Under the pieces are notes generated by a model that searched no databases, was not told the origin of the DNA, and saw nothing but the letters and a program-made list of their open reading frames with translations. From the NCBI GenBank assembly GCA_024336345.1, contig JANFOG010000003.1, forward strand, positions 433,501-497,500: 64,000 nucleotides of DNA, in the 5' to 3' direction. The stretch's first letter is position 1. Each line of letters opens with the position of its first letter. Shown here in pieces: positions 1-12,385 of this stretch. The translations under genes and the position numbers were made by a program. This DNA is from Mariannaea sp. PMI_226 (taxonomy: Eukaryota > Ascomycota > Sordariomycetes > Hypocreales > Nectriaceae).

Positions 1-867
1 ATGAGGCATTATCAATCAACTGGCATTATCAATCTCTCGCCGCCATGCAGCATCTACATATATATATGGAGCTCGTCAAGCCCCCAAGTCCGCCAAGTCC
101 ACCTAGAAATGACGCCAGCACAGGAGACCCATGCCGAAAGGTGCACGGGGTTATAATCCTCTCTCATCGCCTCTTGTTTGATACAAATAACTCGCCTACC
201 TTTGAAGGAGGTACGTAGAGTATATCTGTACCTCTTTCAAGAACCGCTGGAGCACAACAGGTTTCATCTTCACACAAGGTCTTCCTATGTGACACATCCG
301 CTTTAGTTTACTGCTACCAGCCCCGGTACTCTTTTTGTCATCAATCGTTTTGTCACAAGAATAGGTGTACATGGCCATGCCTTCGCCCCGACCCATTCCG
401 CACCTCTAGTGCATATAATAAAACCTGCGCACAAATATCCCGCGGAGCTCAACCAAGCTGCTCCATTGCATGACTTAGGCTAAGAAATACCCAATAAAAT
501 AACGTTGTCACTAATCTTGCGAGGGAGATTGATAATGAAAAAAGGTGTGCATCTCAATTAATCGGGGAACGCCTAACCTCAATCATACATGTGGCCCGGC
601 CTGGCATCTCTAGCATGAACACCGAGAGTGCATTGTTGGCGTCTTAACCTCGTGACGGCTCTAAAGAACCGGTGGCCCGCATATCATGACCGGACTCTTC
701 GTGAATAAATTCCACTTGCTCAAAAAAACCAGATTTCCGTTGCGATGACGGCCCGTTGCCAAAAAGAAAGTCCCATTTCTCATCGTCGTAGCTTGTGAGC
801 TTCGATGTCATAAAGTCCCTACGTATCTAATGATGGGGACCAAGGTACCCAAAACGGCGTGAGATAT
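1..867. other. Intergenic, 3' flank of the synaptobrevin gene
   Basis: No supportable gene is seen on either strand. The open frames here are short, lack family features and do not join by plausible splicing. The right end must hold the 3' UTR and poly(A) region of the minus-strand synaptobrevin gene. Confidence 0.6.
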
Positions 868-1702
868 TAATGTCTCGTAGCAACAACTTTTTAACGTTAA
901 TCAGTATCAGGACGCCCTCATTATCGACTAGGGGAAACGAGTGAACAGAACATACCTGCTGGGACAATAATGATAACGAGCAGAATGACGATACCAGCAA
1001 TTAGGCACATTCGCATCTTCATGTCCTTCCACCACATCTGCTTGCGAACTCGGTTGGCTCCACGACGGAAGCCCTGGGCCGAAACGGCCAGGTTGTCGGT
1101 TTTGTCCTGAAGGGCATCGAGACGCTCGCCACGCTGAGAAACCTTGTTGATGTTATCTCGCATAACACCAACGGTATCATCAATTTGCTACCAGGAACTT
1201 GTTAGCATTGCTTCCACCTAGTTTTCGCACGATACTCGACCAAATGCGAGGGAATTGCGAGACGAAGACGAAGCGACAAAGGGGTTTCGATTGGTCGAAG
1301 CTTCCCAGCCATCACCCTCGTTAGAGATGGGAGCCGAGATTGCTGGAAATTGAGCGCTGGGTTGGATGGGGCTGCCACCAAGTAACGAAACAGGAATCCC
1401 AACCATCAAATTTTTTGTCGCCAATTCGCATCGAAATTCTGATTGAAATGTGGTCGCCGGTGCTGTCAGATTATGCTCGTATCCAAGCGACCCGCCATAA
1501 GCTCAGTAATGACCAGGTGGCAACTCAATCGTTCTTTGTTCGCTCGTCGCTCTCGCAATCCACCCACAATATCGCATCGATCGCGCGGCACTCAAGGCAT
1601 CAGGAATCGACTTACGGCTTGCAGCGCTTGGGTTCTGTTGTTGCCACCACCCTGTGCAGAGGGCTGGATGTAGGGGTCGTAACGGGGCTCAGGCTCAGGC
1701 AT
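868..1702 (-). CDS. SNC1: Synaptobrevin / v-SNARE (Snc1/VAMP family)
   Basis: This is the R-SNARE of secretory and endocytic-recycling vesicles. It pairs with plasma-membrane t-SNAREs to drive fusion at the hyphal tip. I assemble three exons: 1702-1616, 1187-956 and 887-868, giving 112 residues. Exon 1 encodes [19 protein letters not shown] and an NRTQALQ stretch. Exon 2 carries the SNARE helix ([20 protein letters not shown], then [11 protein letters not shown]), the conserved [11 protein letters not shown] juxtamembrane patch and a C-terminal transmembrane anchor. The last exon adds only VVATRH and the stop, and all three join in frame with GTAAGT/TAG and GTATGT/AAG borders. The length matches the family (about 110-120 aa). 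The first intron is long (428 bp) for this genome, whereas the second is 68 bp. The identity is secure; the tiny last exon is inferred from frame and similarity to the usual VVATR-type end. Confidence 0.9.
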
Positions 1703-4700
1703 TTTGGAAATGGTTTAGTGAATTTAGATGGTTGGGAAGAGGGCGGGTAGGCGCAGAGGCGATGGAGCAAGTAATCAGTGGTATAGGAACAAACGCTGCG
1801 TTGTGTTGTCGTCAAAAGGTTTGCGAAAGGGAGATTTTGTGATGACGGAGTCGAGGAGGATGAAGGGGAGAAGTTGATGTGAGACGTTGCGTTAGCACAG
1901 GCGAAACAAGCAGGTCAGGGTGGGAAGAACAAAGGTGGGTGGTCTGGGCACCAGGCTGGCAGTGAGGCGCTGCCATGGTTGGGTGCATGACGAGGCACGT
2001 TGGCACGGAGGCAGCGGAATGGGGCCCTCCGAGCTTTCCTACTGCTGAGTACCAGCTATAATTAGTGAGCATGGCACTGAAAGTTAGCGCCAGGGTGTGA
2101 CATGGTTCCATCAGCACAGCAACGAGAATTCCACATTCATATTGGATTCTACTACACATCAAGTACCTATCCTAGCATAAATCCAATACCTGCTGTGACA
2201 CAGATACTGCTTCAAATTCTCTCGCTATAACTTTCTTTCAGCCAGCTAGTCAGCCAGCCAGCCAACCAGCGACAGCACGGGATCTTTCACATATCCTCAA
2301 AGAAAAACCCTTTCACAGGCGAGGCTGGTGACGAGTTTGCCTCAGGTGATGCCTCAGGATCCATGCCATTCACTCAGGTGGCCGGTGGCTAAACTGGTTA
2401 CGTCGCTTTTGGAGTCTACCAGCCTCCCCCCTAGCCGATTTAGGTTGGTCGGCGAATGGCTGAGCGATTCCTTGCACAATACCTTCGTCTAGACATATCA
2501 CGTGATACTCATTGAATGGTTGCTTTCGAATTGAGCCACATATCATTATTCATCACAGCTCTGTGGCTCGATTCTGTGGCTTATTGGTACGGTGTAACTT
2601 TACGCTGGCACGATGACGATGCTGGTATTTTACCAGTCCATGCCTACGTACAGATGAGTAGGAAGGGAATTGGGATCTTCATGTTGGCATGACAAAGCGA
2701 AGCTACGGTACCTACCTAAGTAGGTAGGCACATTCACCATATTAAGGTCCAACTTTCATCACCTTGATTAGTACGTACGTACGTACCTACTCTGTTTGCT
2801 GGTTCAACCACCTCAGAGTCACCTGGTCAAAATCGATCAAGCGACCTTTAGACGGGCCTGATCGTGCCAAAGATGCAGCGCCATGAGATTCAACGCCACT
2901 ATATCCGACAACGATCACGAACGAGTTGCATATTTTTCTAGACCTTTGGGATCAGGAAGACAAGGCTCCACGCCACACGCCCGACGTATCATGAATAGGA
3001 AAGAAGTTAGCCATATGGAGAGATATTCCAAAATATATCTACGCAACAATGCCCTAATGGCTTTATTTGCATGGACCTAGTCCGGGCTTAGCCTCCAGGA
3101 AGGGCTGCGATAGGTAAGGTAACTATCCATGAGCAGACTGGGTATTAGAGAATGACGGGAGCAATGCTGTAATTCACTCCCCCTCTTTGTGTCACGACGC
3201 ATGTCTCAGTGCTGCAATCGCACATCATTTTGAACGTGAATGCACATGCAACAGCTATATCCTTCCAGTCCCGAGCAAATTGAACATGGAAATTGTCTGT
3301 CAAGACTATTGGTTCTCATGCTGGACCACATTTCGGCAAAGTGGATGATCTGACAAGAATACCCGACATGACGGGGCAAAAAAAGGAGGGGAAATGTCTG
3401 CACAAAGCAGGTACAGCTTGTTAGTTTTCCTATCTTCTTGGGGACTATGTTGCGCATTTACTGTTGGGCGAACAAAGAAGCAAAAATGCCGAGGAGGAAG
3501 AGAGGGGCGGGTGTGCGCTGTTTTATGACTTGTGATTTGCGAGCTGCACGGCTGGCTCAGAAGATGCCAGGTCCAGAAACCAACTGTCGTGGCATGGCGA
3601 CTTGAATTTAACTAGTGTCAGGGCCGACCAGTTTAGTCTGAGGCCAGAGACACGTTGATGCACGTACAGAGATCCAATTAGCTGATGGATTTTGTGATAC
3701 GAGGTCTGAGCAAACAGCTAGCCGTTCCAAAGAGTGGACAGAAAACAACCGTTACCTGAGATTTTCATTATGCTATGATCTGTAGGGAGCATCACGATCG
3801 GCAGTGCGAATTTTACGAGACTCCCAGAATGATTGCGGATACAGCCTGGCCTGACTACTTCGTGCAGAAGTCATGCACCAACAATGGCGAGATGTACGGA
3901 TCAAGTAGGAGGAACGTCACCTTTCAACCGTGAACGGCCACGCAAGTAGCCACCAAAGACGGGCCGCCGCCCAAACCGGACAAGCTTACCATACCCCGCC
4001 CATCGTTTTTTTGAAGAAGGGGACTGGGGATGTTTTCGTCTCATGACGTTTGCAAAGCCATTGGCAGAAAGCCGTTGTCTAACGCCTCGAAAAGGAGACG
4101 ACCCTGATTGTTTTCAGGTTGTTCGATATAATTAGTATGTTGTTGCCTTGCCATGATCTTTTGTCACCGCCTATGGGATTGTGTCTCGCAAGGGAGATTA
4201 CCGGTCGGCATCCATCTGCTTGGACTGAGCAGACCCAGTCAACCCAGTGTCTGGTAGGGGCCCTCGAGCTAAGTGGATCAAAGCTCCGGGCTCCACGCGA
4301 CTTGGCGACGGGAAACAGGCGGCTGATGGAAGAAAACCCTGGCAGAAAAAAAAAGCCAGCATGAAGACAGTTGGGCTACGTCACAAGTTAGTTCAGCTGA
4401 TGAGAAAGGTTGGTGGAATGCCCCAGAAATTGTCGGTTTTCTTCTCTCTTCTCTTCTCAACCCTGCAATTGCCTTACGGTAGGTCTTTGCAGCTGCACTA
4501 TCGAATGTCGGTCCAGATCACTCATGGCTGGGTTGCTTAAGATCAACTACTACACACGTACGTACGGACGTATGTACGTACATAGCTTTGTGAATACTTC
4601 GTGCTCTCTGCAGAGCAATTACCTGAGCTAGCCAGGCTGAAGAACTAGTCGAATATCGGCGGCTGTATCACGTTGAGATACATGAACCACTGCGTTCCCT

Positions 4701-6309
4701 CAAAATGCTCACTCGCAAACTCGCTCACCTGCGCCGGGTGCTCCCTCATTCTTACTCAGACGGAAGCGCTTCTGTGGTACGGTCGCAAGGCAGGTAAAGG
4801 TAGGTACCGGGCTACTTAACGTAGGTCCTTTTTAAGTGCGTTTGTCATGGATGAGCCCCATCAAACGATTAACCAGAGCGAGTTAGCGCTCTCCAACCCA
4901 ACCCGCACACTGTAAGCTTGACCCATCTGGGACCTTTAAACAGCCTTGTGGCCCCCCAAACCCCGTATATGCGCTGGGCCGCAAGTCAACTTACCATGGA
5001 GCCGGCGTTTGCGGATGTCCTCGTATTTTCTTTTCCTTCCATAGGTTCTGTTTCAATTCTGTGACGGAACCGACGGTGTATTGGCTCTGTTTGCATCTGC
5101 AGGTGTTGTTTTAATCATACATGTGCTCGTGTTATTTGTCCGCTATTGGTTTTCCGTTTGCATGCGATCTGAACTCACCCCTCACGTCACAATTTCAAAG
5201 GTGCTATGGATACCTCTCAGCTGTGCGCAATGTGGCCGAAACTGCGAACCAGAACCTCTTCCACGCACGGAAGAAACTGCGCAAGGTACCTTAGCTTACC
5301 TTTAGTATTACTCGTTGTGCGTACCTGTCTGTACCTCTGGCGTTATACATCCGCGAGCGGCAGCCATCGCCAAGCCAAGCCGGAGAACTCAATCAAGAAG
5401 TCTACATCGTACAATAAAAACGTAACGCTCAGAACGGGCACGATGAGCCACCAAAGAAGCTCTCAAGGTCCCTTTCGGTCCCCCCTAGTAAACTTCTAGT
5501 AAACTGTGACGTGAGGGGCTCGTAAAACCAACCCGGGCTTCCTATCTTTCGGTACTAAATATATTTGTCGCTACTGCATGAAGTACATGGCGTGCTACGT
5601 CGAATGTACATGGGTCTCTGGGGAGCTGTGAGACCAAAAGAGAGCTACAAGTTGGCTTATTACCGCTGCTCTTGTTTTTCCTTTTTTCGTCCTTTTTTAC
5701 TTTTCCTTCTGACCCTGCTTTGATCTGGTGGCAGGGTGGCACGGATAGACGCCATTTGAGCGAAAACGACGAGGACGAGCCCCCATCCATCCCCGATTCC
5801 GCCCACTTACAGATTAGGTGCGGATATAGACTTAACTACCAGCTTGCCTGCCAACCTACCTACCTACCTATGCAATCGTACCCCATCTTTTCTCCATCTT
5901 ATTAGTCTATTACCCATCTTGTACAGCTTGTCCGTCGTCATCTATTTTTGAGCCCTCTTCCCTGAATTGCTTCTTCGTTATCCTCTATTCACTTTCTTCG
6001 CTCTATTCTCCAACACCTCACTCAATACCATTGTAACTTCTTATAAACACACTTTACTTACAAGTAGGAGAGCGCGCTACATCTTTAGCACCTTACCTGA
6101 GCTATTGTCTCTCTCAACATCAGCTCTTGCCCGGCTCGTCTATCGCTCCGTTCGCCCCGGCTCCCGGTTGTCCCAAGCCAACATTGCCGCTTCTCTCTGC
6201 ATCCTCGGGTTGTCGCTTACACTTTCTGTCGATTTTTTCTTCTTCTCTATGTCGGCCAAAGCAATTTTCCATTGCTGAGCTCATCACCGCTCAAAACTTG
6301 GAATCCATC
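1703..6309. other. Long intergenic region with simple repeats
   Basis: About 4.6 kb between the divergent SNC1 and GH76 genes. I see no convincing gene: open frames are short, mostly lack ATG starts or recognisable domains, and overlap on both strands. It contains CAGC/CCAG-rich repeats (about 2240-2272), an inverted repeat CCTACCTA-AG-TAGGTAGG (2711-2728), GTAC tandem runs (2771-2785 and about 4555-4583) and TACC tandem copies (about 5854-5870). The last 300-400 bp are C/T-rich and probably hold the promoter and 5' leader of the GH76 gene. Confidence 0.6.
2711..2785. repeat. TACC/AGGT inverted repeat followed by GTAC tandem repeat
   Basis: A perfect 8-bp inverted repeat (CCTACCTA / TAGGTAGG, 2-nt spacer) lies at 2711-2728, and a self-complementary GTAC tandem run starts at 2771. 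Related TACCT/AGGTA runs recur in other intergenic stretches of the window. Confidence 0.8.
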
Positions 6310-8506
6310 ATGGCTCGACATTGTAAGCCGGCGCCCCGGCGGCTTGGCTTCGGCGGGCTCATTGGAGCCATACTGCTCACATTGACCAACTTCACCACCG
6401 CCTACAATCTCGACCCTAATTCGACAGGTGTGTGTTCTGCACTCTTTTCCCGCCTTGCCATGTTTCTCGACCGAACCTAACATCGTATTTTATCAGAATC
6501 AATCAAATCAATTGCGAAAGATATGGCCACCGATATGCTGTCCTTTTACAATGGAGACCAACCAGGTGGCACGCCTGGCTTACTTCCTGATCCATACTAC
6601 TGTATGTACTGCGCAGCCTTTATCAATGTTCTCAAGGCTCTTTTCCAGCTCTTTCGCTTGCTCCTATTTCTAACTATCCCGTGAATTGTTGCTAATTGTT
6701 TTTGAAAACAGGGTGGGAGGCTGGCGCAATGATGGGAGCTCTTATCGGTACGTTTCGGAAAAACAGAGGACTTGTAGATCGACGATCTATAGATAGTTAT
6801 GACTGACCAAGTCTGCAGAATACTGGAAATACACAGGCGACGAGTCCTTTGTCAACCTCACTAAACAAGGCCTTTTATTCCAGGTCGGCGAATACAACGA
6901 TTACATGCCCAACAACCAAACCCTAACTGAAGGGAATGACGACCAGGGTTTCTGGGGTCTCGCTGTCATGGCCGCCGCTGAATATAACTTCCCCGCCCCC
7001 GACCCCGAACAACCACAGTGGCTGGCACTGGCCCAAGCTGTCTTCAATACCCAGGCTGCCCGATGGGATAACCAACACTGTGGTGGTGGCTTGCGGTGGC
7101 AGATTTTCACATGGAACACTGGCTATAACTACAAAAACTCGATTTCTCAAGCATGCTTCTTTGCTCTCGGCGCTCGCCTGGCCCTATTCACAGGAAACGA
7201 GACCTATGCCGACTGGGCCAACAAAACGTGGGATTGGATGATCGAAATCGAATTTATCAACACGAAAAACTGGGCAGTATACGACGGCGCGCATATCGAG
7301 ACGGGCTGTACCAACATTGTCCCTTACCAATTCTCGTACAACGTGGGCGGTATGATCCTAGGTGCTGCGGCCATGTATAACTACACCGAAAGCAAAATGT
7401 GGAAGGATCGCCTGGATAATTTGCTGGACGGCGTCAAGGTATTCTTCACTGGACCTAAGCATAACATCATGACCGAAGTTGCTTGCGAACCCGTGCATCT
7501 GTGCAATCTTGACCAACAGTCCTTCAAGGCCTATCTGAGTCGATGGCTAGCCGTTACGACCCAGTGGGCTCCTCACACATACGATATGCTCATCCCGCTA
7601 CTACAAGCGTCCGCTGTTGCTGCTGCGAAGCAATGCGTAGGTGGTGACAATAAGCGCATGTGCGGACTGGTTTGGAACAACGGCACGTACGACGGGACAA
7701 CCGGCGTGGGACAGCAAATGGCTGCTATGGAGGTTGCACTCTCTTGTATGGTCAAGGACCGGTCTGCTCCACTGACGTCGCACAATGGAGGAACGAGTAA
7801 GGGTAATCCTGATGGTGGTTCCGATGATATTGGTCGAACACAACCGAAATCAAATCTGAAACCAATCACTGCGGGTGACAAGGTGGGAGCTGCCATCCTT
7901 ACTATTCTCGTCATCGGCATATTTGTTTCCAGTCTGGTCTGGATCTTTATCGACGAAATGTCAGACAAGAGCGCAGTCAACCAATTCCGAGATTTCTCGA
8001 AGGAAGCCACGGCGGCAGCAATGGCCCTCGCGGGAGGCGGAGCCGTTGCCGCAATTCTGCATCACAAGAAAGGGTCAAATTTGGAAAACGAAAAGGCAGT
8101 GGCTGTGGTTCATTCAAGTAGTGGCAGCTCTCGTGACAGTGCAGAAAAAGAAATTTCGGTGCTCCAACCTGTCTTGATTTCAAGCGTCCGGAATCAGGAA
8201 CCGAACCCTGCCCGTCGAGTATCGAGCATGCCAATCGGGTGGCCTCATAATCACCATATTTCTATGAGAAAAAGCGCTACGTTTGATCCAGACGTTATCG
8301 AACCGGATTCTCATCGACAATCTCGGGCTGATCTCGCAAGAGACCAGAAAATCTTGAATACTTCCGCGGCAGACCCAACGGTTACGCCAAGCCAGGCTCC
8401 TGAACATATCCCTACAGTTGGAGAGCTGGACGGCGCAGCAGATACGCTCGGAGGCTCTCCAGAATCAAGCCTCTCTGATAAAGCGGGCAAATCAGTTGAG
8501 AAATAA
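6310..8506 (+). CDS. GH76 endo-alpha-1,6-mannanase-like cell-wall protein (Dfg5/Dcw1 family), membrane-anchored
   Basis: Family members act outside the plasma membrane and are thought to transfer GPI-anchored mannoproteins to wall glucan. The exons are 6310-6427, 6497-6601, 6712-6747 and 6819-8506, giving 648 residues. All splice sites are GT-AG and keep frame across the conserved YYWWEAGAMMGALIEYWKYT block. Residues 1 to about 31 form a signal peptide (hydrophobic core GLIGAILLTLTNFTTA). The GH76 catalytic pair is D127/D128 in GNDDQGFWGLAVM, followed by the conserved CGGGLRWQIF and DGAHIE-type blocks. Family members usually end with a GPI signal near residue 450. Here a transmembrane segment (about 442-464) is instead followed by about 185 hydrophilic residues with an AAAMALAGGGAVAA patch and Ser-rich text, predicted to be cytosolic. 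The start ATG sits in a good context (ATCATGG). Confidence 0.92.
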
Positions 8507-10436
8507 ACATCTCGAGTCTTGGCTCAAAATATATGGAAGAACATACACAAAACTACCCAGGGAAAAGAGCCGACTTGAAAGAGTTGACCCTAGTCACAGC
8601 AAGACTAGGTCATCACTTAACGATTATGCATTTATAAGGCAACGGATAAAGTATTTTTAACCAGGAAAACACCCTGGTATACAGCTGGAAACTCACGAAA
8701 GGAAAGGGGGTAACTCAATGATTGGGGGGAAATATACAGGCGTTGGTATTGGATTCGTATTGCTTGGGCGTTGAGAATGGAGAGGGGCGTCTTGGGTTTT
8801 TGGGGTTTGTCTTCAACTGGATGATCGTTTGGTGCAGCCTTTGGCCTACTCGACTGTATCAATCAGCCTGACTGGGTTGCTTCTGAGAGGCTAACATCTA
8901 GTCACTATGATTGAAGGTTGTCAGGGTGCAGTGTATAGTGAACGGCATTCATATTATATATTTGGAAGTCAATGGAAGATATCCTTTTTGAGAACCAAAC
9001 ATATATTCCATTCGTAAACGCGTCCGTGGGGTTCCAGACATGTTTTTTTGTATGGTGACCTAGAGTGTATGCTGATATGAAGGCCCGATATCGATCGTGA
9101 TGGCTCAGCCAGCATGCATGCACAATGTTGGCCAATGAAGTTCAGACCGAGTTGTGTCGGAAACTTCATCCCTCAGCCAGTTATATTTTATCGCTATATG
9201 CATTGACCTTAAGTAGTATTGTTGGACCCAAATAAAATTCTTTGATCGTTGACGAACTAGACAAAATACTAATATCATTAAGGTAACTGTTAGGTTTGCT
9301 CCTCATATGATGGAATACTGTATGAAGTTGAACAAAGCTCTGATATATTCTTAATTTGACCCAAGTTGGTCCGAGGGGATATCTTAGAAATAAAAACTGC
9401 CCATAGGACGAGAGGTATTAGAGGCATCGTTACCAATAGAAGTCATCATCGTCTTGATCGCAGCCCGAAAACGCTGCACCTCTGATCGAATGCGATGGTT
9501 CGTACTAAACATATCCATATTCCGCTAGGATTACTATGTATCATAAGATCTGGTCGATTTGCAGGAACATATACCACTGGGTTTCAACCTTATGTGTACT
9601 TTGGAATGTCGATATACTTGGCAAGTCAAACTGCTGAGCGTCTGAGGCTCTTTCAAATGTCATTATAACCATACTCGCACTGCACGAACCTCTTCGAATA
9701 GGCTGGTGATGTGGAGACACCGATATAGGCAAACTTCCCTTCGTGCATTCAAAGGGGATTTCCGCTGGCGTGCGGTGGTAAGATTCAGGCTCCTGGAATC
9801 ACACTGACCTAGTAGATCATCTGTGACATTAAACGTACGCAATCACCTAGAGCTACAGTGAGAGCAAATGTGAAATAGCTGGTTCAATGAAGCTCCATCA
9901 TGTACTGGGGTCGTCTGGACTTCGATTGTATCTCAAACTCGTGAACACCCATGCTCATTTGCCGCGCTTGAGTACGTCGTCCCGCATAGTGGGGCTATTC
10001 CTAAAACGGCCAATTCGGGTCAGCCTCAACCAGTAACAATGGTTGGGACAGCTCTTAGATTGCTTTACCATTGGCTGCATGTGATTACCTAATGTCACTT
10101 CAGTGGGCTTGGGTAATATGGAGATAGATACGCTCCACTTGCCTTAGCACACCTAAAGGGATGCACAGGTCTTTCTCCATTGGTCAACCAACTCTCAAGG
10201 CCCTGCTGTCAGCCTTCAAGCCACCAGGCGCTTTAACGCTTTTTCGTTTTCTATAAGGCGATCAAATATTCTGGCCATAATATTCCTATCTATTCAACTA
10301 TCATATTTTGGCAGTTTCTACCCCCGTAACGTTACCAATTGGACCGTTGAGCTTATTTTTTTGTCGCTTTTCTCACACTGTTGCACAGTGCTTCGCCGAG
10401 GATACAGTTCAATAATCTTCCACAGCTGTTCGAGCT
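8507..10436. other. Intergenic region, no gene seen
   Basis: This stretch is AT-richer than the neighbouring coding DNA and has only short frames. It begins with the GH76 3' UTR and ends with the promoter of the small membrane-protein gene. I see no repeat or RNA gene in it. Confidence 0.5.
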
Positions 10437-10786
10437 ATGTCACTATCTACCGAGGCTATCATTGCAATTGTGGGCGTAATTGTTACCATCCCCCCGACGA
10501 TCGCTCTCATATGGACTCGTTGTTGCCGGCGACGCAGACGGGTACTGAATTCCGGTAAGCTTATAGGTTGACCGCATCACGTACTGTGTGCTCACAGCCA
10601 TCATTCATTCAGTTGCCCGCCAGCCGCCTCGCTCAGAACATGGCGCCTCGTACTTTTTAATTGGCCCGGTCTTTGTGCCAGAATCTGCATGGCCTATGTC
10701 CCGCTATGGAATAAATGTAGAATCAGGTACGGAAGATTTTTTCCATTTAACTTGAATTATTCTTATCGTCTTTGGTAGCTGTTTGA
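10437..10786 (+). CDS. Small spliced single-pass membrane protein (hypothetical)
   Basis: No function is recognised. Three exons, 10437-10554, 10613-10726 and 10779-10786, join in frame to a 79-residue product. It opens MSLSTEAIIAIVGVIVTIPP, runs through one hydrophobic helix (about residues 7-26) and then a basic stop-transfer patch (TRCCRRRRR), so the tail should be cytosolic. The tail is about 40 residues (ARQPPRSEHGASYFLIGPVF and so on). Intron 1 (GTAAGC...CAG) is 58 bp and intron 2 (GTACGG...TAG) is 52 bp. Two points are open. A second in-frame acceptor at 10597 would add five residues. If intron 2 is retained, the frame runs to a stop at 10755 instead. The MSLSTEAIIAIV-type opening resembles short orphan proteins that I recall from hypocrealean fungi (recollection, not checked). 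Confidence 0.6.
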
Positions 10787-11237
10787 AACGTTCATGGTTG
10801 CAACCGGTGTCTAGCTAGACCTGCCATGGTCCTATTGCACTAGAAAGTGGACCACCCCTGTCTTTGATCCCCATTACCCGCATGGTCGGTACCTGCCGAC
10901 GTTGCTTATTTGGCATCACCATCGTCAAAGCTGGAAAAGCAATACTCTGTGGTTGGCTGAGCTGTTTCTTGACGGCAGGTCAGAGTGGAAGGGAGGAATG
11001 CGGGATCTTCGTTTCGAAGAAACTAGCTGGGTAGTATGTGCATATGAACCCCTAGAAGAGGAAGGGCACAAAGGGGGTCGCTAAGAGTTGCCTGAGGAAT
11101 CCCTCACATTAAACCCGGGTAAAATCTGCTTTATTTTCTGTTGGATTATGTATGGTATCTGATACAAATACGGATGTAAATAGATAAATTGTTTCCTCAT
11201 ATCATTTGTCACCTGATAACAGTCTTGCTTGGCCTAA
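10787..11237. other. Intergenic, convergent 3' ends
   Basis: Lies between the small plus-strand gene and the minus-strand NmrA-like gene, so it should hold both 3' UTRs. No gene is seen. Confidence 0.5.
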
Positions 11238-12164
11238 TCACATTAACTTTCTGTATGTGGCATCCACAGCCTCCTTTTCCCTCTTCAAATAGTCTTTGAA
11301 GTTACCCAGTGGAATCCCCCACGCCTTCACCTGGTCCATGTCGACAAATTGAGCCATGTCCCGCATGGCAAGCTGTCCTCCAACAAATGGGTTCGTCGCC
11401 GTCTGAGCGTTGGCTTCTTCAGTCGTCAGGTAGACAACCTTAAGTTCTCGGCCAATTGCCTCTGAGAGTTGTTCGAGTATCTCGTCTATCTTTAGCGGCT
11501 CGTCCGCGTAGGTGACAAACTTGCCGTTGAATCGCTCTGGTTCTAGGATGGCCGCGCTGCTGAAGCGTCCAATTGTTTCGGTATCCGTCATTGGGATCAC
11601 AGATTCTGGGAGGAGTGCCGTGGTCATTACGCCCTGATCTGCTAGGCCAGGATACATGCGCACAAAAGGCTCGATGTAGTTGGCCATGAAGTTGCCGGGG
11701 CGAAGAATCGTCCAGGTCGCGTAACCGGAGTTTTGGACTTGCTGCTCAACTCCGAGTTTGCTGCGGAGGATTTGTGCCACGAAGCCCTGATGGTCGAGCC
11801 ACTTCATCTTGTCCATCTGGCTGACGCCAAAGCCGCTCGAGTAGACGACATGGTGCGCTCCAGCCGCCTTGCCTGCGTCGAGAATGTTCGTAGCCCATCG
11901 TCCCTCGGCCGTGAGGTCCGTGAAGCTGGGCATCATGTTGATGAAGATTGCGTTGCAGCCAATGGTGGCAGCCGCCAGGGCTTCTTTGTCGTCATAGTCG
12001 CCAGCCCAGAGCTTCACGCCCAGAGATTCGAGAGCCTTGGCCTTGTCCGATACTGGGTCTCGAGCGAGAGCGTGGACCTCAATATCCTTGGCTCGTAGAT
12101 GACGGGCCAAAACACCGCCTTGAGTGCCTGTAGCACCGCATACAAAAACTCTAGACACAGCCAT
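11238..12164 (-). CDS. NmrA-like NAD(P)-binding Rossmann-fold protein
   Basis: A 308-residue single-exon protein of the NmrA/HSCARG group of atypical short-chain dehydrogenases. These bind NAD(P) and act either as redox-sensing regulators or as reductases. The dinucleotide motif GATGTQGG lies at residues about 10-17 (FVCGATGTQGGVLARHL). A DY-D acid motif follows (WAGDYDDKEAL), then HHVVYSSGFG at strand 5 and the LRPGNFMANY substrate-side loop. The length fits the family (about 300). The start at 12164 is the only ATG that precedes the Rossmann strand. It is transcribed divergently from a Zn2Cys6 regulator 477 bp away, a common arrangement for a regulator and its target. Cofactor preference and substrate cannot be read from the sequence. 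Confidence 0.9.
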   Translation of the reverse strand: MAVSRVFVCGATGTQGGVLARHLRAKDIEVHALARDPVSDKAKALESLGVKLWAGDYDDKEALAAATIGCNAIFINMMPSFTDLTAEGRWATNILDAGKAAGAHHVVYSSGFGVSQMDKMKWLDHQGFVAQILRSKLGVEQQVQNSGYATWTILRPGNFMANYIEPFVRMYPGLADQGVMTTALLPESVIPMTDTETIGRFSSAAILEPERFNGKFVTYADEPLKIDEILEQLSEAIGRELKVVYLTTEEANAQTATNPFVGGQLAMRDMAQFVDMDQVKAWGIPLGNFKDYLKREKEAVDATYRKLM

Positions 12165-12385
12165 GATGGGGATTCTTTTATATATGCTGGGTCAATATGC
12201 TGATTGTGGGCTCGTGAAATCAAGGCTGCTGAAAATGAGAGAAGGAAATTGATGTTGTGGTAGCACTATATTTGCTATACCATGGCCGATCCATGGTTTA
12301 TATACAAAATCCAGAACTTACACAAAATGAAGGCTTGCACCACTCTCATATCACTCACTCATCAGTCAACACACTACCCACAAAG

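Noticed and set aside
5081..5305. Short plus-strand frame with a hydrophobic N terminus
   Set aside because: Has no ATG start in frame before the hydrophobic part, and no flanking splice sites that give a sensible protein.
11733..12098. Plus-strand frame of 121 codons opposite the NmrA-like gene
   Set aside because: Shadow of the Rossmann-fold coding strand; no ATG context or domain of its own.
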